DNA of 64,000 nt from Anoplopoma fimbria (GCF_027596085.1 NC_072458.1:20147851-20211850), one strand, 5' to 3'. Counted from the stretch's first letter, positions 13,690 through 27,214 are shown. The notes: generated by a model not told the origin, from the letters alone. Made by a program: numbers and translations.

Positions 13690-14080
13690 TCATAACAAAG
13701 TTATATCATGCATGTTACGTTACCACGACAACATCTGTACATAAATTACTTTTAACATTTAGAAAATCAACCTACCTTGTGATTGCCAGGTTGCTACAAT
13801 GGCGTTGTCCAGTCTGGGAGTTCATCTCCATGTTTACATACAACTTACAACTCTCACATCCTTTCACAGTGTGTTTTCAGTTCATTAAAGTCAATTGTAA
13901 CTAAAAATGTCTTATTCAGCATTTGGTTATACTAGCTATATGAAAGCCAAGAAAAAAACAAGATGGCGACGACCAAAATGCTGAACTCGTGGCTTCAAAA
14001 CGGAGTATTGAAACCAATGGGTGATGTCACGGTGACTATATCCGCTTATTTTAGTCTACGGCTGAGGCATGTTATGCAAC
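13690..14080 (-). mobile_element. MITE-like family D, copy on minus strand
   Basis: Read on the minus strand, the end at about 14068 gives CCGTAGACTAAAATAAGCGG, then CACCGTGACATCACCCATTGG, TTTTGAAGCCACGAGTTCAG and GTCGTCGCCATCTTG. The copy at 16495 begins with CCATAGACTGTATATAGGAA and shares TAAGCTTCATGTTCGACA and CATCAGCATCTTGG in the same order. The two copies are in opposite orientation. Sequence further left (13850-13920) is probably also part of the element. No coding capacity is seen, and the ends are not precisely defined. Confidence 0.6.
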
Positions 14081-16382
14081 TCAACTTATTTTTGTAATCA
14101 AAGACGTCTACAAATCGCCCCAGTCCTAGACTTGTGTGCAGGAAATGTGTGCAACTCTATGATTTACCACCCCGAGCAAATAATATGGTTAAGAATCAGT
14201 TAATCTTCATCCTTCGAAAATTGGTAGATTCGATTAAAGAATACTTTTGTATTTAATTTCCATCATGACACAACATCACACGCTTTAAGATGTAGCGACT
14301 GTAACACTTCTTTGTCCTGGAGGTAACAGAACTACAACTGTGATACCGCTCGTCACCGTGTCTGTAGTAATGCTTTGTGTCAGATGAAGCCAAGGTTGGA
14401 TTCCCCTAGTGTGAGTCTCCCACTACTGCTCTCTCTAAATCAATGGCACCTGTATGGATCCCGCTGTGAGGAGGAGATGAGTGAAGGAACGAAAGGGAGA
14501 AAAACATCGCAGCTTGTTGCGGTGACTGACGGATGAGATAGAGGTTGTCTTAGAGGGAATGTGGGTGGAAGGAGCAGAGAGGGGGGAGTCAATGAGGAGG
14601 CGGCGGGGGATGAGAGCAGAGTTTCATATGTTCTTAATCAAGGGTATCCATTTATAGCACTCTAAATTGAAATGATTTAAAAGTCACATGGAGTAAAGTA
14701 GAGAAAATGTATTAAAATCGACATGCTTTTCATTGATCTGCAGGATGAAAAGTCATCTAGCGACTGGCTTTCTATCAAGACTACATGCAGCTACATCAGA
14801 ATATATCTCTGTCATTCATACACTGCTTATAAAAAAACGATCCAATCTGTCCCCGAACAGCATTATTGGTCATATAACTGGTTTGTCAGAAGCATGTATC
14901 ATTAAATGCATTTCATTTCTCGTCCCGTTGTGACAATAGAGCGAGAGTGAGACTAAGCAGTGGAACAGCATTTTAGTAAAAAAAAGTGAGTAATACGAGA
15001 TATATATTATTAATTTGATACGGGGTGAATATTTCATGACCTGCGAGTAGAAATTGCCCCGAGATTATTTCAGAGTCTGGGTCAAAACTCAGTGGAAATC
15101 ATGGGAGTCTGAACCAGAAATATCATGTGTTTTCTGTGTTACTGTAAATCTTTTCAGGACAGTCTTTTTGGGGAAAAGCAATGCACACCCCCCTGTGTTC
15201 ATCTCTACAACAGAATATAGCTCCTACCCTCCTTTGAAGTGTTGGATGCACCGAGCTAGTGAATAAAATATATAGAACATATTGGCTATTTATGATGTTG
15301 TGGTTATTTTGTTGTTGGAGCATCCAAAGCCCTTCGGTTGCTTTTCTCACTCTGGTCTTTGGTAATAAACAATGACTTTACAGCACTTCGGTACTACAGG
15401 CATCACCGGAAAAAAGATGCAATGCACCAATTTGTTGTACTCACTGTAAAAGCATGATTCATAGTCTCTGTTTGTCCACACCAAGGGGCCTCCAAGGAAC
15501 GGGCTGCACTGATTTTAAATAAAGCAATAATGCTGTCGCAGTACTTTTTTCCAAATCAGTCAAACACCAAGACATCTAAAACAACATGATACCTTTCCAA
15601 ACCATTATTTCTTCCCATTTTCTCCCTGCTGAAGGACAAATTGAACGCCACAGTTTTTTTTGCATTCTGTTGAATATTCGTGGAGGCTGCAATGAAATGA
15701 AAGGTTAATGAAAGATTTCTATCTACTCAGGCTGTTGACATCCCCGATGACCTCAGGGATAAGCCTGTAGTGTTTTTGGAAGGAAAATGAAAATGTTCAA
15801 TTTAGCAGTAAAGTGTATTGGCTGTGGATGCCGGTGCAGTGCTGTTGTATTTTTTATGGCTTAGTCAAAATAATGTGACAGGATCTGAGATGAAGACATA
15901 TTTATTTACCTCTCAGGGCCTGACTTCTCACTCTGCCTCTCTCTCCCGAGCTGAAAGCAGAAAGATTCACCTCTTTTGAGCGTGACTAAAATTCAACATG
16001 AAGTCTTTCTTACAGTTAAGTCAGGACTGCAGTGAAGTACACTGTTGGAAGTGTCTACTGACAGCAACATAATGCAATTAAATCTCAGCATGATGTACCT
16101 GTGGCTTCTGTATGTGTGACTATCTCTCTTCATCTGCACTGGCTTCCATGGCAACTATGGCCAGTCTGCCTTTGGAGAAGCTAATGAGCATTACGCATAG
16201 CAGAGCAGGACAATAGGCAAGTGTTTCCTGGTGAGGAAGAAACACCGTCAAGACTTCGGATGAGGTGTGGAGGGTGAAAAAGGAGTGAACGAAACAACAA
16301 AGGGGAGCAGAGACTTTAACTGAGGGTGAATTATTCCTTCTTTTTCTTAAAGAAATGATGAAACATGTTTTTTTTGCCATTA
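14081..16382. other. Unassigned sequence
   Basis: No gene is supported in 2.3 kb. Open frames below 90 codons on both strands show no splice context. A purine-rich stretch at 14490-14620 is the only compositional feature. Confidence 0.5.
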
Positions 16383-16782
16383 GATGAGTTAGAGTTAGAC
16401 GAAAAGATCAATGCCAATTTTTACTCATATTTCTGGGGACTAAATATGATGCTACAGCCAGCAGCTAGTTAGCTTAGCTTAGAAGAGGGGGAAACCATAG
16501 ACTGTATATAGGAAGTGGTTTTTAAGCTTCATGTTCGACAAATTGGCCATCAGCATCTTGGTTATTCAGCAACCATAATTGACACGAGAGGGCGGAGCTA
16601 AGTACAACCAAACACTTTATAAGACAGTTTTTGGCGTCCAAAATGGTTACGAATAACTTATGACTTGAAAAAAAACAATTACAAAAGTACAAAAATGAGT
16701 GTGCTATTTATCTTCTAATCTAAATCTTTGCAAAAAAGCGAATAAACACATTTGCGAAAATGTTGAACTATTCCTTTAATGT
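16383..16782 (+). mobile_element. Dispersed repeat family B, split by a family D element
   Basis: The left piece (16383-16494) has GTTAGACGAAAAGATCAATG, ATGATGCTACAGCCAGCAGC and GTTAGCTTAGCTTAG. The right piece (about 16705-16782) has AAGCGAATAAACACATTTGC and ends with GTTGAACTATTCCTTTAA. From general knowledge these are the two halves of one teleost repeat. The sequence between them starts with the family D end CCATAGACTGTATATA. The simplest reading is that D inserted into B. The B assignment rests on recognition by eye. Confidence 0.5.
16495..16655 (+). mobile_element. MITE-like family D, copy on plus strand
   Basis: It starts with CCATAGACTGTATATAGGAA, followed by TAAGCTTCATGTTCGACA and CATCAGCATCTTGG, then GAGGGCGGAGCTAAGTACAA. 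It is the plus-strand counterpart of 13690-14080 but lacks the ACATCACCCATTGG segment, so it has an internal deletion. It lies within family B sequence. Confidence 0.55.
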
Positions 16783-19297
16783 TTAGAAAAAAAATGCATC
16801 ATCCCAGAATTTGATTATGGAGCCGTCTTCTATTCCCATGCTGACTTCCAGTCTGAAGATACTGGGGGACATTTCCTGCAGTGTCTTGTTTTTCATTACA
16901 GGCAATGCAATTCACAGTCGCCATGGTGATTTATATCAAAAAGTTGGTGTTCCAGAAGGGAAATGAACTGCATCAGACTCAAAGTATTCACCAGGCTCGA
17001 CTTTTCAAACTGCTATGTTGCGCCAAAATCCATTATTTATAGTTTGTCAGTTCACACTGTGAGTCAGATTCAATCGCTGCGCACCTTGATTCTCAACATG
17101 ACTGGACAGGTTTCTTGAAGTATTCATCTTCTAAATGGAGCAAAAACACTTTAAATCAACTCACATCTCACATTTTCTCTGAGATTTGAATTTGTTTTTC
17201 ATAAAACGCATCCCGGTCTGGCTGTTTTGATTGCTGCTTCGCTTTGTTTGTTTGGATTAACGTTTTTATGGATTCTTTTGTGCTCATTTTCCTTGCGAGA
17301 CAGGGATCTCAAATCTGAATGAAATAATGAAAAATTAAAGAAAGAGGAGGAGGAGGAGGAGGAGGAGGAGAGAGGGATGGAAGATTGAAGTGACTCAGTC
17401 CATCTATCCTCACACAAGCTGTGTTTCAAGCTGTCCGACTGATTGTTTTTTTTTGGTTTGACGGACAGGTCGTTGGCGCTATCAGATGATTTCGTTCACA
17501 GGCCAAGCTATTCTGGGTGGGCGTGTCTTATCTCTGCCACAGGAGAACAGAGGACAGGGACGGTCGCCCGAACAGGAAAAGCCATCCGTTCTGTCTGACT
17601 CTCATCTAGATCCACGTCAGGCTAGAGTGTATGCTTTGTGTGCGTGTGTGATGGGTGTTTACAGACTTGTAAATGAACATTGATTTCTTAAACTGTCCAC
17701 CTCAACAATCAGTTATCAGCTTGCACAATAAGAGGACTGTCACACAGCGAGAGAGAGAGAGGGAGAGACAGAGAGATAAAGGCCGTGTGACCCTCTCTGC
17801 TTTCGTTTCACCTTATCTGTGATTGACCACCCAAACGTGTGTGTGTGTGTTTCTGTTAGAAATCACACAGCTGAAGGGAGAGGACACACTGAAGCACCAG
17901 CAACATAAGGACTTGCTATCAAAGGAGTGTCATTATCATCAGGTTATCATCTGGTGTAGTTTTCACCTAGTGTGTGTGTGTGTGTCATCATGCTGAAATG
18001 ATCCAAGCAATGAAATCTGTTGTTTTTGCATGAGCCAACTTGTGTTCAATTTTTAAATCTAATTTAAATTTCACTTTTTATAGGGGGAAGCATTTCACCT
18101 ATACTGGGTCCATTCAATCTAAATTTACAGTCAACAGCACGTCAAGAAAAATAACACTTCTATCTTAAAAACTTCAAGTGTCACATCAGCTGTTAGTTCA
18201 TGCAGAGTCGGCCCTGAACAATTCGGTTGGCGAGTCAACCTTTAGCTGGTGCCCCTTACATTTCAGCCAATTTCACCACCAATAATTTGGGTGATGCTGC
18301 GGGCATTCCACGTAAAAAGTGTTTATTCCATGGCCTATATAGTTATGTTGTAGTGGGCTTCTGGTAGTATTTCAAAATGATAGTATTAATATAGTATGAC
18401 CCTGGGTCTATGCTCCTTTCATGCATTCTTGGGCGCTCCTATTAGAATTCAGCCCACACAAACCCCAGCACTAGGAGTCATAGCGTGCATGCGGAGCGCT
18501 GGGTCGAACCTGTGTAAGTGCAGCAACAGAACGTTTGCTGATCCAGTGATGTAGTCGGGGCTGTCCTGGGATCAGACCCCCGGTGCTAGGGGTTTCCACC
18601 GGCTGAATTTGAGGTAACCGCTAACTACTAATGAGGAGTAGGGCTGCCTCTCCTCTACTCTCTACTCCAAGAACAAATCAGCCTCCCGGTAGAGGGGAGG
18701 TCGAGGAAAGGGTATGGGTCGTTTTTTGCCACTTTGGATTTTGTATTATTGACAAGCCCTCGATTCAGCTCTTCTTCTTAGTTTTCTGAACTGAGGGCAG
18801 ACTGGACGCCTCAATGACTCACTATCGCCTCTTGAGGAACAAGTGGTATTCCAACATAGTACGGGCCAGACAATGTTGGTTGGCAGTAGATATCTCTGCA
18901 ACACTATACAAGACAGATTTGGCATAACGTCAAAACTGTTACTTCTTCACATTCCTTTAATATGTTTTTGCATTTTTCAGTGTTTTAAACTAAAATTAGT
19001 CGGATCTTACACATTGCACCTTTGAGTTAAAAAAGTGCACTAATTGGTGATTTAGATGGCACATCATTGTGGAAATTGATTATGATGAGATAGATTTTCA
19101 CCTTTCAAAATCTCTTTGTCCTCCGGTCTGTATTTAAGCCATGAATGTACATTTTTCTTTTTATGTTCATGCATTGCCTTCTTCCCCCTCCGCCTCATCC
19201 CCATTATTTTGGAAACCTCCATCACTGTGGGGGTGTACGAACATTACACAGCATGAGAGGAACTCTCCTCTCATCTCTGCCCACAACCTCCCCATGC
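16783..19297. other. Unassigned sequence with a GC-richer block
   Basis: No gene is supported. A (GGA)n run lies at 17344-17370 and a GA-rich stretch at 17740-17775. The block 18400-18720 is GC-richer than its surroundings and contains short self-complementary pieces such as CCCCCGGTGCTAGGGG, but it does not fold into a known RNA by inspection. The piece ending near 19024 (GATCTTACACATTGCACCTTT) resembles the terminal inverted repeat of a common fish MITE. Its partner end was not found. Confidence 0.45.
17344..17370. repeat. (GGA)n trinucleotide repeat
   Basis: About nine GGA/GAG units in a purine-only tract. Confidence 0.95.
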
Positions 19298-19916
<619 letters not shown>

Positions 19917-20020
19917 GAGAGTCTGAAAGAAAAGGTTTGACATTTGATATCTTAATACCACTCTCAAATCTGTCTGTGTGTTAAATGTATCTATCTACAG
20001 CCAGCAACCGGTCAGCTTAA
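19917..20020 (+). repeat. Dispersed repeat family B, 5' fragment
   Basis: It contains AAGGTTTGACATTTGATATC, CTTAATACCACTCTCAAATC and CTACAGCCAGCAACCGGTCAGC. The CTACAGCCAGCA piece matches the one at about 16455. It ends abruptly near 20020 and is a truncated copy. Confidence 0.5.
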
Positions 20021-20420
20021 AGGCCATTACACACCGAGGGCGTTTGTGTTGTGTGAATATTAGTTTTTTGGAACAAGGTTGATTTTTCTGAACATTTGAG
20101 CTGCATCATCCAATCACGTTGTGCAGATCGGACATATTCAAAACATAGGCTACACTTCAGATCTTATGAGGATAATAATAAACGGAGGCACCATAGCCCG
20201 AAGCAGGACGGCAAACTTTATTAGTTCTCTCAACCTTGACAAAGGCAGCGCATACCAGATCCACTCCTTTCGTTCTTAACTTTCATATTAAAAGCCCCAG
20301 ACATACAACTTAAATTCCCCTGGTATTTAAGGGAGGCAATTTGGCCTTTTAGGACTATTACTTGGATTTGTTAGACAACCAGCAAAGATTTCAGGAAGAT
20401 ACTAGACCGACAGATTGGCA
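20021..20420. repeat. Possible dispersed repeat, class unknown
   Basis: The start (AAGGCCATTACACACCGAGG) and the block CTGGTATTTAAGGGAGGCAATTTGG... resemble sequences seen repeatedly in fish genomes, but no second copy occurs in this window and no terminal structure is visible. The call is tentative. Confidence 0.25.
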
Positions 20421-21192
20421 GTTAACGATTTATCTGAGAGAACTTTTTCTTCCTCAGTTATTCATTTTCAAATTAAATGACTTACAATCCTCATAAAATG
20501 AATCAAGAAGCCTGAAGAGGTATCGTGACTGCGTTTTCCCGCCTGTAACCGCTGTTTGTCGTCAGCCGGCAACAGTAGTTTGCCAAATACTCTTCGAGTA
20601 GTCCCCATACATGTGCTTGTTATGTCCCCTTGTATTCATCCCCACTGCTGAAATCTGCATGTTCCCCAGCTGCAAAGAAGCAATCAGTATCTCATTAGAA
20701 CTTCAAAGCAGGTTGGGTATTAAAAAGGTGACACACTTAGACATATATTCACTCTTCAGCATGAGAAATCTACCGGAGAGAAGCGGCTTTCGGTAAAAAA
20801 AAAGGGACAAGTGGTGATGCAGCCGTTCCTAAAAATGAAATTCAGCCGCCATGATAACATACATGACCCAGAGATATTCTTGTTCTTCTTGTGTGGATGC
20901 CGGCTCCCCCCGCCCCCTCTCACTCCTTCAGCTACTGTATCTGGGTCAGGCTGATAGACAGACAGAGAAGGAACAGGGTGACTCACAAGTGTTTCTGGTG
21001 ATTTTGTGTAAATGTATGTGTCAGTTGGTAACTCTCCAGCTCCTGGACAGAGCTCAGCGATCCTGTGACACACTTCTTGGAGAAAAACTAGCTTTTTCCA
21101 AAGTCCTTGTCCTCTCAGGATGTGTGGCACGTCTGCACAAATCCATCAGGATTTTTAAAATGCAAACTGCGTCTGAATCCATTGTTCTTGTC

Positions 21193-21229
<37 letters not shown>

Positions 21230-22319
21230 CAATTCACACAACATATTTCACGAACCCTTTTGGAGAACGAAAAAAAAAAGATGAAGAAAAGATGTCCAGC
21301 AGCCTGTTCATGAATAACACAATGATGTGTTGTTGTGGCAGGTGTCACCTTAACCTCTTGAATAGTTGGCGTGATTGCCTGTAGCAACGGTGATAGCTGC
21401 ACACCAAACTGAAAGTGGAAACCACAGCTGCTTCCCTCATCACATTAGGACCTACAAATCACTTTGAAAGCGTCTGAAAACAGATCCTAGAGCTGTATAA
21501 ATATCAGCTTTTCCCTCGTCATAAATTCATGTCATGAATACGTTGTGCTGTGGTGCGTTTAAGGTGAACTCTGCCTCCTACACATCCAAATATGTCAAAC
21601 TCTCGCTGAGTTTTTAAAGGTTTTATAGTAATACATCAGCCCAAATCTGTTATTTCAGTATGAAACAGTAAAAACGCTTAAGGCTGGGAAGATTTGTGGT
21701 TTCATTCTGCTTGGAAAGACCCGCGGTCTGCTCAGATTCATAGCTGTGTAGGCTACAGTGGAGTACTTTTGAAGGTTTTTTAAGTCCATAGAAACTTTTC
21801 AAACCACTCCTACACATGCACTTAGTGATTTCAGTGACAATAAATGAAATGAAGAGGAGAGAAGGAATCTTTAAGTTGTTTTTAAATCTGTACCTACAGC
21901 TTCCTTGAGTCTAGTGTTTCATTTATAGAGGAAGAAATAGTTTGACATTTTTGTGTGACAGACCTGGGAGCTTAAACTACAAAAACAATTCAAACAAATG
22001 AATGGTGAAATGTTGATGAAAAGGCACTGGCGCTGTAATGTGTGCAAAGCCAACTCACAGCTTGTAATCATCGTTGGACCACGCACGAAGATTGTCACGA
22101 ATCCAAGTTGACTTCAGCTGCTGTTCTCTGTCAATGACAAAACATTTAACTGCCACCTGTCAATACTGCGGGGATGTGTGTTTTGGTGAGATTTTCGGTG
22201 AAGTATTACTTAACATACTTGAAATACTCAGAGAAAAGTTGACAGAGGGGGTTGGAGAGGAGGAGGACTATAACTGTCAACACATGCACCACAGCAACAA
22301 ATACACTTTGACACTTTAA
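20421..22319. other. Unassigned sequence
   Basis: No gene is supported. It contains a GT tract at 21195-21227. The 177-codon open frame at 20851-21384 reads through that tract, lacks splice or codon-usage support and is not accepted as a gene. Confidence 0.5.
21195..21227. repeat. (GT)n microsatellite, 33 bp
   Basis: Pure TG tract of about 16 units. Confidence 0.97.
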
Positions 22320-22525
22320 TTGTATACTTTACCGTACTCTTATTTGTATATTTGTTTCTTATTTTACAAATCTTATTTTATCGTACATTTCTATTTTTAA
22401 ATGATATCTTATACTTGCATTGTCTACTGTTTACTGTACAAATAGATCACCTAGCCAAATTCCTTGTATTTGTAACGTACTTGGCAATAAACAGCTTCTG
22501 ATTCTGATTCTGATTCTGGTTCTGA
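22320..22525 (+). mobile_element. 3' end of a truncated LINE with a (TTCTGA)n tail
   Basis: The last part reads CCAAATTCCTTGTATTTGTA, then ACGTACTTGGCAATAAACAG, followed by four TTCTGA-type units (22496-22524). AATAAA is at 22486-22491. A polyadenylation-like signal followed by a short tandem tail is typical of 5'-truncated non-LTR retrotransposons, and this particular tail is common in fish. No ORF remains. Confidence 0.7.
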
Positions 22526-22777
22526 AATACTAACACTGTGATATTTAAACTGCTTTTGGAAATAGTATTTCATATTGAAATTATATATCTTGGGTGTAGT
22601 ACCAGCAAAGGGAAAGGGACTTTTAAATGCTTATTAAACAGTCTCAATTTAATACTGATGTCTCTGAATGGCCTCTATAAGTAAACGATTACATCAGAGA
22701 GGTGACTGGCTATTTTCATACAGTTATTTAAATGCTTTTCATGAGTTCCACCTGGTCGGATTCCTGCAAAGTCAGAC

Positions 22778-23024
22778 AGAATCATGCAGGTTCCCCAGAA
22801 ACTCCTTCAGCTCAGACTCCAGTGGGGCCTCCAGCAGCGACCAGCCCACAACGGACACCAACAGCACCTTCGCCTCGCTGTTTGAGCCCCAGGAACCAGA
22901 GCCAGAGGACTGCTTGGAGCACCACAGCTTTTCTCTCAAAATCGACATAAAACTGATAATTCATCGTTGTGACTTTGAGTTACACGCTGGTTGCAGCTCA
23001 TTGAAAACAGCTGAACGACTTTAA
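22778..23024 (+). CDS. Coding-like patch; possible exon or retrocopy, unidentified
   Basis: In the frame that ends with a stop at 23022-23024, the codons from about 22778 to 22930 have mostly G or C in the third position, unlike the AT-rich sequence around them. The peptide is Ser-rich, then acidic, with pieces such as SFSSDSSGASSSDQ and FEPQEPEPEDCLEHH. No domain is recognised. Weak acceptors exist (TCCTGCAAAG, ATCATGCAG), but there is no strong polypyrimidine tract or donor, and the 3' half of the frame is AT-rich. A truncated LINE tail ends 250 bp upstream. It could be a terminal exon, a gene fragment carried by a retroelement, or a chance bias. I do not assign a function. Confidence 0.2.
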
Positions 23025-24039
23025 ATTTTTACAAATGAGGCCTTGTGGGCGTGAAGCAATATTCTGGTAGTAATTCAAGGTTGTGTCGGACTCCTTTCAG
23101 TGTCTATATTTTATGTGTCCCCATGTGGTGATACCACACACCATCAAAAATGAATTGTGTGAGAGAAAAAAACATTACAGAGAAAAACAGCTCTGAAAAA
23201 AAGAGGATATTTAGCAGCATGTGGGTTTGCCTGAGAGTCTAGAGTTCACACAGTGATAATAGAGTCATTCATATTCAGCTTATTTAATTTAATTATGTCA
23301 AAGCTCTCTGTGTCTCGGTGTTTCTTTGTCACATTAGTTTGTCTGCTTCCTGTCCTCTCACCTTTGATCTCTCTTGCTTCGCCCGTCCTCATCCTCTTTA
23401 TCATCTTCTGTCTTTTGTTCCAGCGGATCTGTGTGAGTCATCTGAATCACAGATGATGCTCTCTCACCCCCTCTCTCTTTCTCTCCCTCTCCCTCTCTCA
23501 ATGCATTATTGATCACAGCGATCCAAGCAGACTCAACCCTGTGACGGTATAGCTTTCACACAGAGAGGTCTGAATCACCGCCCCCTCTCTCTCCTGGTCT
23601 TGATTTCTGTTAGATAAGACCATTAACTTAGCCAAGGGAGGGAAAAAAGGTGTGAAAGGTTTTCCGTGTACAGTGTACCGCCATCCCTCTATTTCATGTG
23701 TGTGTGTAGGTGTGTGTGAGTGAGTGTGTGTTTGTACAGCAGCAGGAAACTACACCTGAGTGACGTCTATAATTCAACATCATATCACATCTAGGTCTGC
23801 TTCAAACATTTTCTGAAGTCAAGAAAATCAATTGCATTGTCCTTGGCTGTATTGTCCTTCTTTTTATTTATTTCTGGGGACCAGTAGGCAGGACTTCACT
23901 GGGAAAATATAAAATATTTAATATATAGTATATTCTTTAGTATTTCTTTACTTTGGTTCCTTTTTTCTGATGATGGGGAGCAATACTATGTGGACATTGT
24001 TGCTGTTTTTTGAAGAAGCGTATGATGAAAAGTAACATT
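23025..24039. other. Unassigned sequence with a CT-rich tract
   Basis: No gene is supported. A pyrimidine tract (CTCTCT/CCCTCT) lies at 23458-23498, and an impure GT run at 23698-23730. Confidence 0.5.
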
Positions 24040-24590
24040 TACAACAAATACATTTAATCAAGTACTGTACTCATTTAAGTATGTGAGATATTTTTACTTC
24101 AATGTTAATGTACTTATATGTCACGACAGTCCTATTTCTTACATTCATGTGGCAGCTATAGTAACTAGGAGTGGCACTTTCCAATACTTTTTCACACACA
24201 CAAATCATGCCTGATGACGAAAGTGTACTTCCATTACTGTGAAGTTACATTCGTGATGTGTTTACGTGTTTCACTTAGTTTACTTACTTAATTTAAGGCA
24301 AACCAGGAAGTTCTTCCCAAAACTAGCCAAGTGTTTTTGTTCACCTGTTTTTTACACCTGTTAACTTTGTGATTTGTGTAGTTTTAAGCACAAAAACCCT
24401 TTATGTAACCCCCGTGCATGTATGCACAACCAGTAATGTAATACATTCAACATAATGAATACTTTCATTTAATTTTGATAATTTAATTACATTTGGCTTT
24501 AGCCTGATTTTCCCTTGTGGTGTATTTCTTTATTTTGGTGTTGCCACTTTTAGTTAAGTAAAGGATCTGAACACTTTTTCCAGCGTCATA
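24040..24590. repeat. Family E fragments ('tacttaagta' MITE-like repeat)
   Basis: The stretch 24040-24125 has ACATTTAATCAAGTACTGTA and TTTTTACTTCAATG. The stretch 24545-24585 has TTTTAGTTAAGTAAAGGATC then TGAACACTTTTTCCAGC. These resemble the two ends of a widespread fish repeat also represented at 50290-51578. The sequence between them is unassigned. Confidence 0.4.
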
Positions 24591-25852
24591 AGCAGCCAAT
24601 AACTACTTTTCAAGAAAAACAGTTGGCAATTCTGGCGGAGAGAACAGGAAAACTTCACTGAAATCTGGACTTTCACCAAACCTGTCAACTGTTGTTTCTT
24701 AACTTTCCCTGGTCGTCAGCCATCAACAAGGCTTCTCTTTGTGTCAGCAACGGTTTGGCCTGCCAAAATGAGAAGTTGATAACTGGCAGTCAAAGCCTCT
24801 ATTATAGGGATTAACTCAAAACAAAACAAAATCCAAGCAAAAACTAGACACAAAAACAAACCCCAAATCCCACCATATTTTCACAACTTGTAAAGATTTT
24901 TTGTTGCCAAAACTTTAAATTGCATTTGTTGACAGTCTTTTCTGTGTGGAGGTTTTTTAATGCTCTGAGCACCATGAATGACAATCCTTTTAACCCCATT
25001 CTCTTAAGATGGAGGGGAAGATCCTGATCAAATACAACCATAACTTTCTACGTGGCTTTAGGGAGAGTGAGTGAGTATGTTGTTTTGTTTCACAAAAACA
25101 TCTTGAAAATGGTTCAATTGTTAGAAACCAAGTATGGAATTGGTCATGACAGAGAAATCCATGACAACTGAGCCATCTTCATCTGGTCATTGTTGTAGTC
25201 CGACCCAGAAGTTAGCATCTCACAGGTTCCCTCTTCAATTCTTCCATAGGATTTTGGAGAATATAAAATTCTGTGGCAAACACAAGTTTGTGATACTTAC
25301 ATGTTTAGTTCTGCAAGATAAACTTCACCAAAAACACAACTTTTATGATCTTGGAAACGTTAATGCAATCGCCAGAAGTGAAAGGCTGACATTAGGGTAC
25401 TAACAAACTAAATCATGGTCACTTAACTTCACCACCATAAACCTAACGGTTGGCTTATTTAGCCACTTAGCAACTAGTTTTTTAAAGACATGTAAAAACT
25501 TCAAAATTCATGAGTGGGGTATTTACTGACTTATCTTATATCGTAGAACAAAATTCTTTCTATAGCTTTTGTTAACCCAGACTTTATTTCAGGCATCTCA
25601 ACGAAAACCCATGCAAAATAACATTGACTTGGGAATTTGAGCGAACTTACCCTTAATACTTGGTATTCAGGTTAACATGATGAAAGAGGATATATTGCCA
25701 AAGCATCATCAAATACACACAACGCTGGGTCCAAATTTTGCGGCGACAAATCACAACATAAATGCAATAATAACCTTTCACCCTATCTGTAATTAGTCAA
25801 AATAGAGCAGTGTTTGAACCGTGCTGCTTTAAATGTAAGAACACCATCAGTT

Positions 25853-25910
<58 letters not shown>

Positions 25911-27211
25911 GTGTGCAATTGCTGCAATGCTTCCTCATTACAACCTACAGTGGAGGGACTCCTGCCAGTGTGGTAGGAGGTGGTTGGCTCACGGAACAAT
26001 CTGATCACAGATGCCTTGCTCGCTTTGCTTGTTAATCACTACCAATCAAAAAAACATCAGTCACACATACACTCACACAAGCACACACACACACACGGTC
26101 ACAGTTGCGCATGTAAACGAGGTGATTAGAGTTACACACAGAATTACATTTTTTCTGGATCACGTTTCAATAAAAATGCTTTATGCGCGATTTTACGCAA
26201 GTCAGCGTGTCGGATTGGCTCAGTTGTGACCGACAAATATTCCATTAACCTCATCAATGCTGAAATGTAAAGACTGTAAGGCTATGAAGACATCAAACAC
26301 ACTCACACACACGTCTTGGCGGTGACAGCAAAGCCCTAAGAGTGGAGCTGTGGCAACAGGGTATTAATATTACTGTGATTATTATATCTCGGAGTCAACA
26401 CTGACATGTTGGAGAGTAAATCAAACATGGGCACAGAAGGTCAGAGCGGCAGAACAAAACACACACAGGAAGCAAGAAAAATGACATTTTGCCACAAAGG
26501 CTGTTTGGACCTAAAGGGTGTGTGATATGAACATAAGGTCATCGTCCCCTCAGTGGCTTTTTTAGGTCGGATGGACGAGCGTGTGTTTGTGTGTATCAAC
26601 ATTCAACTTTGGTATCACTACAGAACACAAACCTATAAAATATTGTTGTCAAAAAGCACTTATTCACATCTGTGTGTCCTTTCAAGACTCCAAATAATGC
26701 ATCTTATGATATAAATCATCAATGATTCACACCAGCTCTAAAAAAAAAAAGGTGGGTAAAGCGCCTGGCTGCTATCTGGATTCATAATTCAACGAGAAGT
26801 TCTTAAGAGATGATGTCCTTGCCCAGACAAAAGCACATCTTCTTCATCTTCCCTATAACTAAACCCCCTCATCCAGCCGTCCACACAATTACACCTCCCT
26901 CTCCCCCCTTTTTATTCAACTTCTCTTTATTCCCTTTTCCCTACAGTACTCGTCTCTTTCATCTTTCTTTCATGTTTCTCTCAGCCCCTTGCCTTTATTC
27001 TGTCATCATCTGCTTCTCTTCCACCTCAGAGGCTGCTTCATTGCTAAGTTTACCCCCCCCTCCATCATCCTTCAGGATCATCCATCTCTCTCTCTCTACT
27101 GTACTGCATTAGCCCCTCACCCACTGTTACTTTTCTCTCTGGCTCTTTCTTCCATCTCCTTTCTCTGTAGGGGGCTCAAGGCTGCCAGTCTGTCTTGCTC
27201 GTGTGTGCCCT

Positions 27212-27214
<3 letters not shown>
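24591..27214. other. Unassigned sequence with one GT tract
   Basis: No gene is supported. A short CA run lies at 26081-26096. The last 350 bp are pyrimidine-rich (26860-27175) and end with a strong splice-acceptor-like sequence (CTCCTTTCTCTGTAG at 27156-27170), but no convincing exon follows it before the CA tract. Confidence 0.45.
25855..25915. repeat. (TG)n microsatellite, about 56 bp
   Basis: TG tract of about 28 units, pure to 25909, then a TT interruption and two more GT units. Confidence 0.97.

Noticed and set aside
18400..18720. GC-rich block with short stems as a structured RNA gene
   Set aside because: No known RNA family features, promoter boxes or consistent fold by inspection.
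20851..21384. 177-codon frame, plus strand
   Set aside because: Crosses a GT tract. The flanking parts show no codon-position bias or recognisable domain.
27156..27214. Strong acceptor CTCCTTTCTCTGTAG followed by an open stretch
   Set aside because: No credible donor before the AC tract. The following 45 bp show no further support.
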